Source of the DNA: Brachybacterium aquaticum
GTDB lineage: Bacteria; Actinomycetota; Actinomycetes; Actinomycetales; Dermabacteraceae
DNA: 64,000 nt
Direction of reading: 5' to 3'
Assembly: GCF_014204755.1 (NCBI RefSeq)
Contig: NZ_JACHLZ010000001.1
Span: forward strand, 1,302,001-1,366,000
A program made the position numbers and the translations under genes. Within the stretch, counting starts at the first letter, position 1. Each line of letters begins with the position of its first letter. Under the pieces are notes generated by a model. That model was not told the origin of the DNA. It was given only the letters and a program-made list of their open reading frames with translations, and made no database searches. Below are positions 38,016 to 46,033 of the stretch, piece after piece.

Positions 38016-38276
38016 GTCGATTTCTCCTTTCGAAGTACCTCGGGCGTATCGCGGTACCGACCATCCGGTCGTCCCCCCCGATCAACTATCCCATGCCATC
38101 GCACGCCGGCGAACTACCCCGCTGCGGGCGCCCCGGTGAGGAGTAGGAGGTGCGCCCGGGATGAAGAGCCCTTCCGTGCGGTCTGCAGCGTGCCACGGCC
38201 CAGCACGCTCACTAGCGTCGAGGGACCAAAGGTTGCCGTTGCGACGATTGACCCCTGATGCGAAGGAGCAAGGACG

Positions 38277-38522
38277 ATGATGCACTCCGTCCACACGACC
38301 GACGGTGGAGAGACCACCGGCACCGCCGACAACAACTACAACCTCATCTGGTTCACCGAGCAATGCCTCTCCAACGCCCTGCGACTGCAGACCTACGTCG
38401 AGGACGCACGCCGCAGCGGAGATGACGAGCTCGCCGACTTGCTCGGCAAGGCGCAGCACGAGAGCGCCAAGGGCGCAAAGATCGCCAAGGACCTCCTACG
38501 TCGCCGCCTCGGGCAGGACTGA
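38277..38522 (+). CDS. Small conserved helical protein (81 aa)
   Basis: 81 residues: NNYNLIWFTEQCLSNALRLQTYVEDARRSGDDELADLLGKAQHESAKGAKIAKDLLRRRLGQD is almost fully helical and charged, with an aromatic start. I recall homologues across actinobacteria in similar stress islands but no function. Two ATG codons stand in a row (38277, 38280); a GCAAGGACG ribosome site precedes both. The length suggests a helical hairpin that may dimerise. Confidence 0.75.
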   Translation: MMHSVHTTDGGETTGTADNNYNLIWFTEQCLSNALRLQTYVEDARRSGDDELADLLGKAQHESAKGAKIAKDLLRRRLGQD

Positions 38523-38602
38523 GACCCACGGTGGAGCGGGGGCACCCGACCGGTAGGTCCCGGAGAGGCCCGGCCGCCGGGCGTAACCATACGCTCTCAG
38601 GC

Positions 38603-38842
38603 ATGGGAATCGACCGAATCCGGCCGCTCATCGGGCGAGCTGTGACGGTGACCGACCAGGGCACCGTGCTCGCAGAGGGCGTCCTGCAGCACGCCCGCCA
38701 AGAGCGAGCGACCTACAGGCCTAATCCCGGCAGCGGCACCTGGTCCGGAGACGTGCTCGTACTGGTCGTCGGAGACAAAACGCTGGAAGTAAGCACGAGC
38801 ATCAACGTTGAGGCTGCCGGGCCGGGGGATACCCTAACCTGA
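38603..38842 (+). CDS. Small hypothetical protein (79 aa)
   Basis: 79 residues, mostly predicted beta strands (GRAVTVTDQGTVLAEGVLQHARQER, VLVLVVGDKTLEVSTSINVEAAG). No motif or family recognised. The frame is assigned because TACGCT lies 7 bases before ATG 38603 in the arrangement of a leaderless promoter; no ribosome site is visible. The amino-acid pattern is protein-like, but the support is weaker than for its neighbours. Confidence 0.5.
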   Translation: MGIDRIRPLIGRAVTVTDQGTVLAEGVLQHARQERATYRPNPGSGTWSGDVLVLVVGDKTLEVSTSINVEAAGPGDTLT

Positions 38843-39086
38843 CGGATGCGCGGCAGGTTCGGCCGTGAATACTCGTGTGCAAACTGGCGGGTCGTTGAGC
38901 CACCCTACTTGCGGCCCCGCGCAACTCGCGGTGATCAGCCCCCGGCCACCAGAGTCCACGAACGCGTCGACAACGGCATGACTTCATACACCTAGATGGT
39001 GCTGCGCCTGCCAGCCACTTCGAAGGCTGAGCGGACCCACGGGTCATACCTCGTCAGAGGTCCGGCGCGTCGGCAGAATGGTAGGT

Positions 39087-40196
39087 ATGAGGCGACTGGG
39101 AGAGCTGGTTCGACGGCCCGAGTTCAGTACTGAACTGCTCCAGATCCTCAAGGGCGTGATCGCGGCGACGGCGGCATGGTGGCTCTCCCTCGAGGTGCTG
39201 GATTCCATGTTGCCCTTCCTCGCGCCGTGGACGGCGCTACTCACCGTGCACGCCACGGTGCACAGGTCACTCTCGCGAGGCGCGCAGACGACGGCGGCCT
39301 CCGCGATCGGCGTCGGCCTGTCGTTCATGATCGGGGCATTTCTCGGAGTGAGCGTATGGACGTTCGCCCTGGCCCTTTTCGTCGGCCTCGCTGGTTCGCG
39401 ATTGTCATGGATCCGCGACGAAGGAGTCGCCATCGCGACCACCGCGATCTTTGTCCTCGGCAGCGGCTTCTCCCAGCAGCAGCCCCTGCTGCTGGACCGC
39501 ATCATCGAGGTCGGCGTCGGCGTCGGAGTCGGGGTCCTCGTCAATCTTCTGATCATCCCTCCGCTGCGTGATCAGCAGGCCTCCCGGAACGTGGACCGCC
39601 TCAACCGCCGGATGGGCGACGTCCTCATCAACATGGCCGATGAGTTCGCCTCCTCCTGGGAGACCGACAAGGCCGATGCCTGGCATGAAGAGATCGAGTC
39701 GATGAGCGAGGAGCTGAACACAGCCTGGCAGTCGGTCCGCTTCGCCCGCGAGAGCAGAAAGGCCAACCCGCGATACCGCCTGACCCGAGCCAGGGGGCGG
39801 TCGCGCGATGGGTCCGCGCCGGGTCGCGAGGCGAGCTACGAGGAGATCCTCCAACGTGTCGACGAGGGGATCTCGCACCTTCGTCACCTGGCCCGGTCCC
39901 TGCATGACGCCGCCTACGCCGAGGGGGCGTGGGACGAACGCTTCCGCGAACGGTGGGCTGCCATCGTCCGCGACGCCGGACACGCGATCGCCGATCCCCA
40001 CGTGGACGTGGAGCCGGTCGAGGGCCGGATCACCGCTCTTGCCCGGGAGATGGCCACCGATCGGAGCCTTCCCGAGGAGAGCTGGCCGCTCTACGGCTCC
40101 CTCCTGTCCAGCATGCGCCATATCGCCGTCATCGTCGACGATGTCGCCTCGGCCCGCGAAGCACGCGAAGCGACGACCGAGAACCCGCGGACCTGA
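39087..40196 (+). CDS. FUSC/aromatic acid exporter-like membrane protein
   Basis: 369 residues. The first 160 hold about five or six membrane helices (LKGVIAATAAWWLSL, WTALLTVHATVHRSLSRGAQTT, IGVGLSFMIGAFLGV, FALALFVGLAGSRLSW, IEVGVGVGVGVLVNLLIIPPL). The latter half is a long cytoplasmic helical region with charged segments. The order and the VHRSLSRGAQTT motif resemble ArAE_1/FUSC proteins that export aromatic acids. ATG 39087 gives the typical N terminus (MRRLGELVRRPEF); ATG 39078 is an alternative. Substrate unknown. Confidence 0.82.
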   Translation: MRRLGELVRRPEFSTELLQILKGVIAATAAWWLSLEVLDSMLPFLAPWTALLTVHATVHRSLSRGAQTTAASAIGVGLSFMIGAFLGVSVWTFALALFVGLAGSRLSWIRDEGVAIATTAIFVLGSGFSQQQPLLLDRIIEVGVGVGVGVLVNLLIIPPLRDQQASRNVDRLNRRMGDVLINMADEFASSWETDKADAWHEEIESMSEELNTAWQSVRFARESRKANPRYRLTRARGRSRDGSAPGREASYEEILQRVDEGISHLRHLARSLHDAAYAEGAWDERFRERWAAIVRDAGHAIADPHVDVEPVEGRITALAREMATDRSLPEESWPLYGSLLSSMRHIAVIVDDVASAREAREATTENPRT

Positions 40197-40318
40197 CAAC
40201 GAGTCGCCGGCAGGGTGACAGGTGAGGCCGACATCAGCGCGGTCCGGGTCGTCCCTACGGTGGGCGCGCTCCCGTGCAGGTCCTCGACGGGTCGAGAAGC
40301 CTCTGTCTCCCGGCGAGA

Positions 40319-41215
40319 TCAGGGGCTCGGGGTGCCCCCGTTGACGTTGAGCGTCTCGCCGATGACATAGCTGGATTCCGGCGAGGTGAGGAAGACGTAG
40401 GCGGGTGCGAGCTCGGTGGGCTGCCCGGCCCTGCCCAGCGGGGTGTTCTTCCCGAAGTCGGGCAGTGCGTCCTTGGGCTGGCCGTCAGAGACCTGTAGAG
40501 GGGTCCAGATGGGTCCGGGGGCGACGGCGTTGACCCGGATCCCACGGGGTGCGAGCTGCTGCCCGAGCCCCTTGGTGAAGTTGTTGATCGCCGCCTTGGT
40601 CGAGGCGTAGTCGAGAAGGTGAGGTGAGGGGTTATAGGCCTGGATCGAGGTCGAGTTCACGATCGTCGCCCCCGGCTCCAGGTGCCGCAGTGCCGCTTTC
40701 GAGACTCGGTAGATCGCGCGGATGTTCACCTCGAAGGTCGACGCCCACTGCTCGTCGTCGAGATCCTCGACCTGCTCGACCGAGATCTGCCGGCCCGCGT
40801 TGTTCACGAGGGCGTCGAGGCCGCCGAGCCCGGCGGCTGCCTCGTCGACCACCGCGCTGCAGTACTCAGCGTCCGCGAGGTCGCCGGGCAGCAGCAGCGC
40901 CGTGCGCCCGCTCTCCTCGATGACACGACTGATGTACTGCGCGTCCTCCTCTTCCGCAGGCAGGTAGGACAGGGCGACGTCCGCACCTTCGCGGGCGAAA
41001 GCGATCGCGACCGCTGCCCCGATGCCGGAGTCCGCCCCCGTGATCAGCGCACGTCGGCCCTGAAGGCGTCCCGTGCCGCGGTAGGAGTGTTCCCCGCGAT
41101 CGGTCTGGGGTACGAGCTCCGCATCGAGGCCCGGCTCGGCCTGGTCCTGCTTCGGAGGGGTGATTTCCGGGAAGCGCTCGACCGGATTCTGGAAGGTCAG
41201 CTGGTCTGTTGCCAT
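40319..41215 (-). CDS. SDR-family oxidoreductase (YhdF/YhxC group)
   Basis: 298 residues. The NAD(P) loop is ITGADSGIG (58-66), followed by VNNAG, and the catalytic pair lies in YASTK. The N-terminal extension of about 45 residues (PVERFPEITPPKQDQAEPGLDAELVPQTDRGEHSYRGTGRLQGRRAL) is a hallmark of the general-stress group of SDRs such as YhdF of Bacillus. ATG 41215 is chosen because GAGAGG lies 7 bases upstream; ATG 41221 is possible. It follows the ADH gene by 45 bp on the same strand, so the two are probably co-transcribed. Confidence 0.93.
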   Translation of the reverse strand: MATDQLTFQNPVERFPEITPPKQDQAEPGLDAELVPQTDRGEHSYRGTGRLQGRRALITGADSGIGAAVAIAFAREGADVALSYLPAEEEDAQYISRVIEESGRTALLLPGDLADAEYCSAVVDEAAAGLGGLDALVNNAGRQISVEQVEDLDDEQWASTFEVNIRAIYRVSKAALRHLEPGATIVNSTSIQAYNPSPHLLDYASTKAAINNFTKGLGQQLAPRGIRVNAVAPGPIWTPLQVSDGQPKDALPDFGKNTPLGRAGQPTELAPAYVFLTSPESSYVIGETLNVNGGTPSP

Positions 41216-41260
41216 GGTCATACCTCTCTTCGACGGCTCATGTGAGTCCATGAGCGGTGG

Positions 41261-42445
41261 TCAGTGACGACTGGGGTCTAGCACCACCTTGATGCAGCCG
41301 TCGTGCTTCTTCTGGAATGTTTCGTATGCAGAGGCTGCCTCCTCGAGCGGGAGGCGGTGGGTGACAAGGTCCGTCACGCCCAGGGGGTCGCTGGGATCTT
41401 CGACCAGGGGGAGGAGGTCGTCGGTCCACGCGCGGACGTTGCACTGGCCCATCCGGAGCTGGATCTGCTTGTCGAACATCGACAGCAGCGGCATCGGGCT
41501 CGCGACACCGCCGTAGACGCCGCTCAGCGACACCGTCCCGCCGCGGCGCACCAGGTCGAGGCTGGCGTGAAGCGCCGCGAGGCGATCGATTCCCACGGTC
41601 TCCATGGCCTTCTGGCCCACGGCCTTCGGCAGATGGCCGACGACCTGGTGCGCGGCGCGCGCCACCGGGCTGCCGTGGGCTTCCATCCCTACCGCATCGA
41701 CGACGGCGTCCGGCCCACGTCCGTCCGTTGCTTCCCGGATCGCGTCCACGCTCAGCGGCGTCTGGTCGAAGACCTCGACCCCGTGCCGCGCCGCCATCGC
41801 CCGTCGCTCGGGAACAGGATCGATGGCGAACACGCGGTTGCCGAGGTGGACCCCGATGCGGGCGGCGAACTGCCCCACCGGGCCCAGCCCCATCACGGCC
41901 AACGATCCTCCCTCGGGCACGTCGGCGTACTTCACTCCCTGCCAGGCCGTCGGCAGGATGTCGCTGAGGAAGAGGTACCTCTCGTCGGGCAGATCCTTGC
42001 CCACGGTGATCAGTCCGTAGTCCGCATGCGGGACCCGCAGCTGCTCGGCCTGCCCGCCGGGGACCTGCCCGTACAGCTTCGAGAACCCGAACAGCGACGC
42101 GCCCGACCCCTGCTCGGTGACCTGGGTCGTCTCGCACTGTGACTGGAGCCCGCGGGAGCACATCCAGCAGTGACCGCAGGAAATGTTGAACGGGACGACG
42201 ACCCGGTCGCCAACTTGCACTCGGCTGACGCCCGATCCGATCTGCTCGACGATCCCCATCGACTCGTGCCCGAGCACATCGCCAGCGGTCATGTAGGGAC
42301 CCAGCACTTCGTAGAGGTGCAGGTCGGAGCCGCAGATCGCGGTCGAAGTGATTCGGACGATCGCATCCCCGGCATCCTGGAGCTGCGGATCGGGAACGTC
42401 CTGGACGCTCACGTTGCGCGTGCCCTGCCACGTCACTGCTCTCAC
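41261..42445 (-). CDS. Zinc-dependent alcohol dehydrogenase, formaldehyde-dehydrogenase-like
   Basis: 394 residues of the medium-chain dehydrogenase superfamily. Catalytic zinc ligands are Cys38 and His60-Glu61 in AICGSDLH and GHESMG; the structural zinc site is Cys90, Cys93, Cys96 and Cys104 in SCGHCWMCSRGLQSQC. The cofactor loop is GLGPVGQFAA. The extra segment (ILPTAWQGV, MPLLSMFDKQIQLRMGQCNVRAW) suits glutathione-independent formaldehyde dehydrogenase-like enzymes. The GTG start follows AGGAGG by 9 bases. With the downstream SDR it may detoxify aldehydes. Confidence 0.92.
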   Translation of the reverse strand: MRAVTWQGTRNVSVQDVPDPQLQDAGDAIVRITSTAICGSDLHLYEVLGPYMTAGDVLGHESMGIVEQIGSGVSRVQVGDRVVVPFNISCGHCWMCSRGLQSQCETTQVTEQGSGASLFGFSKLYGQVPGGQAEQLRVPHADYGLITVGKDLPDERYLFLSDILPTAWQGVKYADVPEGGSLAVMGLGPVGQFAARIGVHLGNRVFAIDPVPERRAMAARHGVEVFDQTPLSVDAIREATDGRGPDAVVDAVGMEAHGSPVARAAHQVVGHLPKAVGQKAMETVGIDRLAALHASLDLVRRGGTVSLSGVYGGVASPMPLLSMFDKQIQLRMGQCNVRAWTDDLLPLVEDPSDPLGVTDLVTHRLPLEEAASAYETFQKKHDGCIKVVLDPSRH

Positions 42446-42773
42446 GGGGTGTTTCCTCCTGTAGTCGAGGGATCGACGTTCACAAGGCTCCTCACCAAGG
42501 ACGCCAGGCCTCCGATCAGGCTATCGGTACCTGCCACCAAGGACCAGCAGAGCGGCCGATCGGTAAGCACACGCCACCTCGGGTCGCGGGGCGAGTGGGG
42601 CGCACCGGCTGCAATGGATCTCGCGATCGGCGTGCACAGCACGTATAATCCCCATAGGTTCTCCCTACCCGGTTCGCGTGAGCCGCGAAAGGCCGCACGG
42701 AGGCTGCCATGACGAGAAAAACCCCGCCTCCAACCGGGAGGTCGAGAGGCGGGAGCGTGGCCACGCTCGGAAC
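42446..42773. other. Spacer between ADH gene and the IS3 elements
   Basis: 328 bp. It holds the ADH promoter (not identified) and, at 42717-42753, a terminator pointing left. No gene is evident. Since the terminator has no gene upstream of it on the minus strand other than the insertion sequences, the original neighbour has been lost. Confidence 0.5.
42717..42753 (-). terminator. Rho-independent terminator, minus strand
   Basis: CCCGCCTC (42723-42730) pairs with GAGGCGGG (42746-42753); on the minus strand the stem is followed by GGTTTTTC. It is the only terminator in the window with a clear U-tract. Confidence 0.7.
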
Positions 42774-42832
42774 TGCCGCACGGATAGGTGACATCTTGAC
42801 CTGCCCTACGGTTTGGTTTCCACTCTTGGTCG

Positions 42833-43702
42833 CTAGCTTCCGGTGGTGGTGAGTGCCCGCGGGATGCGGGCGAGGTCGTAGTCGTGGGGTGTCGCGTACT
42901 CGAGGGAGGAGTGTCGTCGACGACGGTTGTAGAACACCTCGATGTACTCGAAGATCGCGTTCGCGAGCTCGATGCGCGTCTTCCACTTCTTCCGGTTCAG
43001 CAGCTCAATCTGCATCGTCGACCAGAACGACTCCATCATCGCATTGTCGAGGCCATCGCCGACGGTCCCGAACGACGGCAGCAGTCCCGCTGAACGGATC
43101 TTCTGAGTGAAGACCCAGGAGGTGAACTGGACTCCATGATCCGCATGAACGATCCCTCCGGGCCCTGGCTGACGTGCACGGATTGCCATGTCCAGAGCGT
43201 TCACGACCAGGGTGGAGTCCTGTTTGGAGTCGATAGCCCAGCCGATGATCTTGCGGCTACAAGCATCCAGCACGGCGGCGCAGTAGATCTTGCCCTCCCG
43301 GGTGGGATGCTCGGTGATGTCCGTGACCCACAGCTCGTTCAGCGCGAGACGGTGGAACTTGCGGTTGACCAGGTCGTCCGCTGTGGCGACCCCCTTAAGT
43401 CGCTTGATTCTGGCTGGGCCTGGAAGGCCACCGATTCCGGCGCGAGTCATGAGGACGGAGATGAGCCGGCTGGAGCACGAAATGTTCATTCCGATGGTGA
43501 GCTCGGCGTGGATGCGGCGGTAGCCGTAGGTGCCGCGGGAGGCGACGTGGATCTCCCGGATCAGGCCGGTCAGCCAGCGGCGGCGCAGCTCAGTGGCACT
43601 GGTCGGGCGCTTTCGGTACCGGTAGTAGCCCTGACGGGAAACGCCCAATAGGCGGCAGCAGGTGCTTGTGGGTGCCCCGGCGTCGACGAGTCGGTCGATC
43701 AC
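42833..43702 (-). CDS. IS3-family transposase OrfB (integrase core)
   Basis: 289 residues from GTG 43702, or an OrfAB fusion made by -1 slippage at the CCCCAAAAGG run near 43711-43721. The rve-type catalytic triad is intact: Asp in WVTDITEHPTREGK, Asp in IVHADHGVQFTS, and Glu in DNAMMESFWSTM. The HTH-like N-terminal HPVIDRLVDAGAPTSTCCRLLGVSRQGYY and the C-terminal YNRRRRHSSL are typical. The GTG overlaps the orfA stop. The element looks functional. Confidence 0.92.
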   Translation of the reverse strand: MIDRLVDAGAPTSTCCRLLGVSRQGYYRYRKRPTSATELRRRWLTGLIREIHVASRGTYGYRRIHAELTIGMNISCSSRLISVLMTRAGIGGLPGPARIKRLKGVATADDLVNRKFHRLALNELWVTDITEHPTREGKIYCAAVLDACSRKIIGWAIDSKQDSTLVVNALDMAIRARQPGPGGIVHADHGVQFTSWVFTQKIRSAGLLPSFGTVGDGLDNAMMESFWSTMQIELLNRKKWKTRIELANAIFEYIEVFYNRRRRHSSLEYATPHDYDLARIPRALTTTGS

Positions 43703-43998
43703 CGGGTGCGCCCTTTTGGGGCGACTCCTCCCTCCTCGTCGAGCCATGTCGCGGCCCGGCGAAGGATCGCGATCTCCTGCTCGAGCTGCCGGACACGGCC
43801 GCGCGCCGCGCGGAGCTCGGCAGATTCCTGACTGCTTCGTCCCGGCCGGCGACCGTGGTCGATATCGTCCTGTCGCAGCCAGTTGTGGAGGGTGACCTCG
43901 TGGATGCCCAGGTCCAGTGCCGTCTGCTTGACCTGGCGGCCCTCGCGGACCAGAGCGATGGCACGGGCACGGAACTCGGGAGGGTACGGGCGGGGCAT
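43699..43998 (-). CDS. IS3-family transposase OrfA
   Basis: 99 residues. It has the HTH of the IS3 family (PPEFRARAIALVREGRQVKQTALDLGIHEVTLHNWLRQD) followed by a leucine-zipper-like coil (ELRAARGRVRQLEQEIAILRRAATWL). ATG 43998 gives the usual MPRPYPPEF start. OrfA binds the terminal repeats; fusion with OrfB by frameshift gives the transposase. Confidence 0.92.
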   Translation of the reverse strand: MPRPYPPEFRARAIALVREGRQVKQTALDLGIHEVTLHNWLRQDDIDHGRRPGRSSQESAELRAARGRVRQLEQEIAILRRAATWLDEEGGVAPKGRTR

Positions 43999-44110
43999 GC
44001 GAAGAGCCTTCCATGAAGACCATCGACTAGCGACGTCAACTGGAAACCGAGCCATAGGTCAGGTCATCTGATCTGGCTTGCCCGCAGGGCGCCTTGGAAG
44101 GATGTGGACC

Positions 44111-44419
44111 ATGCCCGCTCCCTATCCCCAGGAGTTCCGTGACGACGTCGTGGGCGTCGCGAGGAACCGTGAACCTGGCCAGAAGCTGTCGGTGATCGCG
44201 AAGGATTTCGGGATCTCGGAGTCGTGCCTGACGAACTGGATGCGTCAGGCCGATGTCGAGGACGGTGCCAGGCCCGGCAAGTTCCGTGAGGACCCGGCTG
44301 AGCTGCGCGATCTGCGTCGCCGCAATCGGCTGCTCGAGCAGGAGATCGAGGTCCTCCGCCGCGCTGGCGCGTATCTGTCCCAGGCGAACCTGCCGGGAAA
44401 ATCCTCTACCCGCTCGTGA
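44111..44419 (+). CDS. IS3-family transposase OrfA of the decayed element
   Basis: 102 residues with the HTH (PQEFRDDVVGVARNREPGQKLSVIAKDFGISESCLTNWMRQADVEDG) and coil (ELRDLRRRNRLLEQEIEVLRRAGAYL). The frame is intact, but its OrfB partner is broken, so it has no transposase to work with. It might still bind the ends of related copies elsewhere. Confidence 0.88.
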   Translation: MPAPYPQEFRDDVVGVARNREPGQKLSVIAKDFGISESCLTNWMRQADVEDGARPGKFREDPAELRDLRRRNRLLEQEIEVLRRAGAYLSQANLPGKSSTRS

Positions 44420-45275
44420 GTGATCTCGCTGGCGATGGGATCCCTGTCGCGGTGTGCCTGCGGGTTCTGAAGCTCTCCCGCCAGCCCTACTATCGCTGGC
44501 GGAAACAGCAGGTCACCGAGTCTGAACTGGTCGAGGCCTATCGGGCCAACGCCCTGTTCGACGCGCACCGTGACGATCCCGAGTTCGGCTATCGGTCCTC
44601 GCCGGTGAAGCGGAAGCCGCTGGTGAGTCGATGTGCGAGCGGACCACGTGGCGGATCTGCCGGGACAACCAGTGGTGGTCGGTGTTTGGGAAGCAGCGCG
44701 GCAAGACTGGCAAGCGCCCCGGTCCGCCGGTCCACGATGACCTCGTGAAGCGGGACTTCTCCGCTGATGACGTCAACGAACCGTGGCTGACCGACATCAC
44801 CCAGCACTGGACGGACGAGGGAAAGCTCTGCCTCTGCGCGATCGAGGACGTGTTCTCCGGACGGATAGTGGGCTACTCCATCAGTGACCGGATGAAGACT
44901 CGTCTCGCGGTGAACGCCCTGGACAATGCAGTATCTCGTCGTAGCGATGCTGCCGGATGCATTGTGCACTCGGACCGAGGGAGCCAGTTCAGGTCGCGGA
45001 AGTTCGTGCACGCGTTGAACCGTCACCACCTCATCGGATCGATGGGGAAAGTCGGTGTTGCCGGGGACAACGCCGCGATGGCGTCCTTGTTCGCGCTGTT
45101 GCAGAAGAACGTCCTGGATCGCAGGCGCTGGCGGACTCGAGAAGAGCTGCGGATCGCGATCATCACCTGGATCGAGCGGACCTACCACCGACGTCGCTGA
45201 CAGGCCCGCCTGGGGCGATTGACCCCCATCGAATACGAGACAATCATGAACCAGACCGTCAGTCTGGCGGCCTAA
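44416..45275 (+). pseudogene. Broken IS3-family OrfB
   Basis: The N-terminal piece (GTG 44416) keeps LAGDGIPVAVCLRVLKLSRQPYYRW. Near 44595, in EFGYR, a base is missing and the frame shifts; from 44631 the other frame continues with ICRDNQWWSVFGKQRGK, WLTDITQHWTDEGK and VHSDRGSQF (two Asp of the triad). The third residue is altered: the expected MES reads MAS, so the catalytic Glu is Ala. A TGA at 45198-45200 interrupts TYHRRR before the normal C terminus, which continues to TAA 45273-45275. Three lesions make it dead. Confidence 0.88.
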
Positions 45276-45302
45276 ACCCAGCTGACACCTACTTTTACAT
45301 CA

Positions 45303-45892
45303 GTCCCGACCGTAAGCCAGCGACCCGCAGGGACCTGCTCCGCGAGCGCACAGACCTCGAGCGCCTGCAACCCATGCCCCTCACGTTTACGGGTGTACTG
45401 GCCGGCGCCCTTCACCTTCACGGGCGACTCACTGACGATGCCATCCTCCACGGCTGCACGACACACCTGCGCCAGCACGCGGTAGGCGTTGGCGCGAGCG
45501 GCCGGAGTGTCGGTGGGGAACCCTCCCACCCACTTCCGGACCATCGCCGGGGTCACGGCGCTCATAGGAGTGGTACCGAAGGTGGGCTTGACCCACTTCT
45601 CGAGGTTCACCTTGTAGTGGTAGCGCGTGCGGTCACGGACCTGGATCGCCTTGAGCCACTCGTCGGCGAACTCGCCGACCGTCGTGCGATCGTCGCGGCC
45701 GCGCCATGAGCCACTTTCTATGGCGGCACGCTGCATCGCGAGCCACGTATCGGCATCCATCTTGGCGGTGAACGTCTCCGGGGCGGTGCGCCGCGTCCCT
45801 GCAGGGTCCAGGTAGCTCGCCTGGTACCTCCCGCTGGGAAGCTTGCGCACCGCCCCGAAGGAGCGACGTCCGCGATGTCGGGAACCTGCCAC
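45303..45892 (-). pseudogene. Truncated tyrosine integrase
   Basis: The first 197 residues of a phage-type tyrosine recombinase remain: an N-terminal arm-binding segment (FGAVRKLPSGRYQASYLDPAGTRRTAP), then the SAM-like core-binding domain (TVGEFADEWLKAIQVRDRTRYHYKVNLEKWVKP, AVTPAMVRKWV). Sequence stops at EQVPAGRWL, where the insertion sequence begins. The catalytic domain with the R-H-R-Y residues is missing, so excision by this enzyme is impossible. It reads away from glnA1, starting about 140 bp beyond the glnA1 stop codon, consistent with an old integration near the end of that gene. Confidence 0.85.
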
Positions 45893-45980
45893 TTCTGGCC
45901 TCTAAGTCGTGCGACAACCGTGCGATGGCTCGGTCGTACTCCGTATGACTTGAGCGTACTGCACGCGTGCAAAAGACGAA

Positions 45981-45999
45981 GTTTCAGAACCTATGAAAC
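45981..45999. repeat. Inverted repeat between integrase and glnA1
   Basis: GTTTCA (45981-45986) and TGAAAC (45994-45999) flank a 7-base loop, 35 bases from the glnA1 stop. It could be part of the attachment site or a weak terminator for glnA1. No direct repeat of this segment was found at the left end of the island. Confidence 0.35.
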
Positions 46000-46033
46000 C
46001 GCAGGTCAGAGACAGAAAGTGCCCAATCTTCAC

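Larger units (their letters stand above)
42797..44066 (-). mobile_element. Complete IS3-family element
   Basis: 1270 bp. The ends are imperfect inverted repeats beginning TGACCTGCCCTACGG (left) and TGACCTGACCTATGG (right, complement), with further matching GGTTTCCA. The trinucleotide TCT flanks both sides (42794-42796 and 44067-44069), the target duplication expected for this family. It encodes intact orfA and orfB and sits inside the left terminal repeat of an older IS3-family element. Confidence 0.88.
42774..45302 (+). mobile_element. Decayed IS3-family element split by a second IS
   Basis: The right end reads CAGCTGACACCTACTTTTACATCA and stops at 45302. Its complement contains TAGGTGTCAGCTGG. 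The matching left repeat (ATAGGTGACATCT joined to GATCTGG) is found only when the inserted element at 42797-44066 is removed. The left end is thus near 42774. The element carries orfA and a broken orfB. Flanking trinucleotides (AAC and GTC) do not match, so no target duplication remains. Confidence 0.7.
28952..45999. other. Accessory genomic island between the glnE block and glnA1
   Basis: The island is bounded on the left by an IS256-family element and on the right by a truncated tyrosine integrase about 140 bp from the glnA1 stop. The cargo is stress and redox genes; the core decamer CCCGTCGGCC was not seen by eye between 30372 and 45950. In M. tuberculosis glnE and glnA1 are neighbours, so this DNA and probably also the 24.4-28.9 kb segment are insertions. 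The exact borders and attachment sites could not be found. Confidence 0.75.

Noticed and set aside
28952-45302. Considered the outer IS256 and IS3 elements as ends of one composite transposon.
   Set aside because: They belong to different families with different terminal repeats and no common target duplication, so they cannot move the segment together.
45960-45971. Perfect palindrome TGCACGCGTGCA as an attachment core or operator.
   Set aside because: No second copy was found at the left of the island and no gene start is near; noted only as a possible integrase site.
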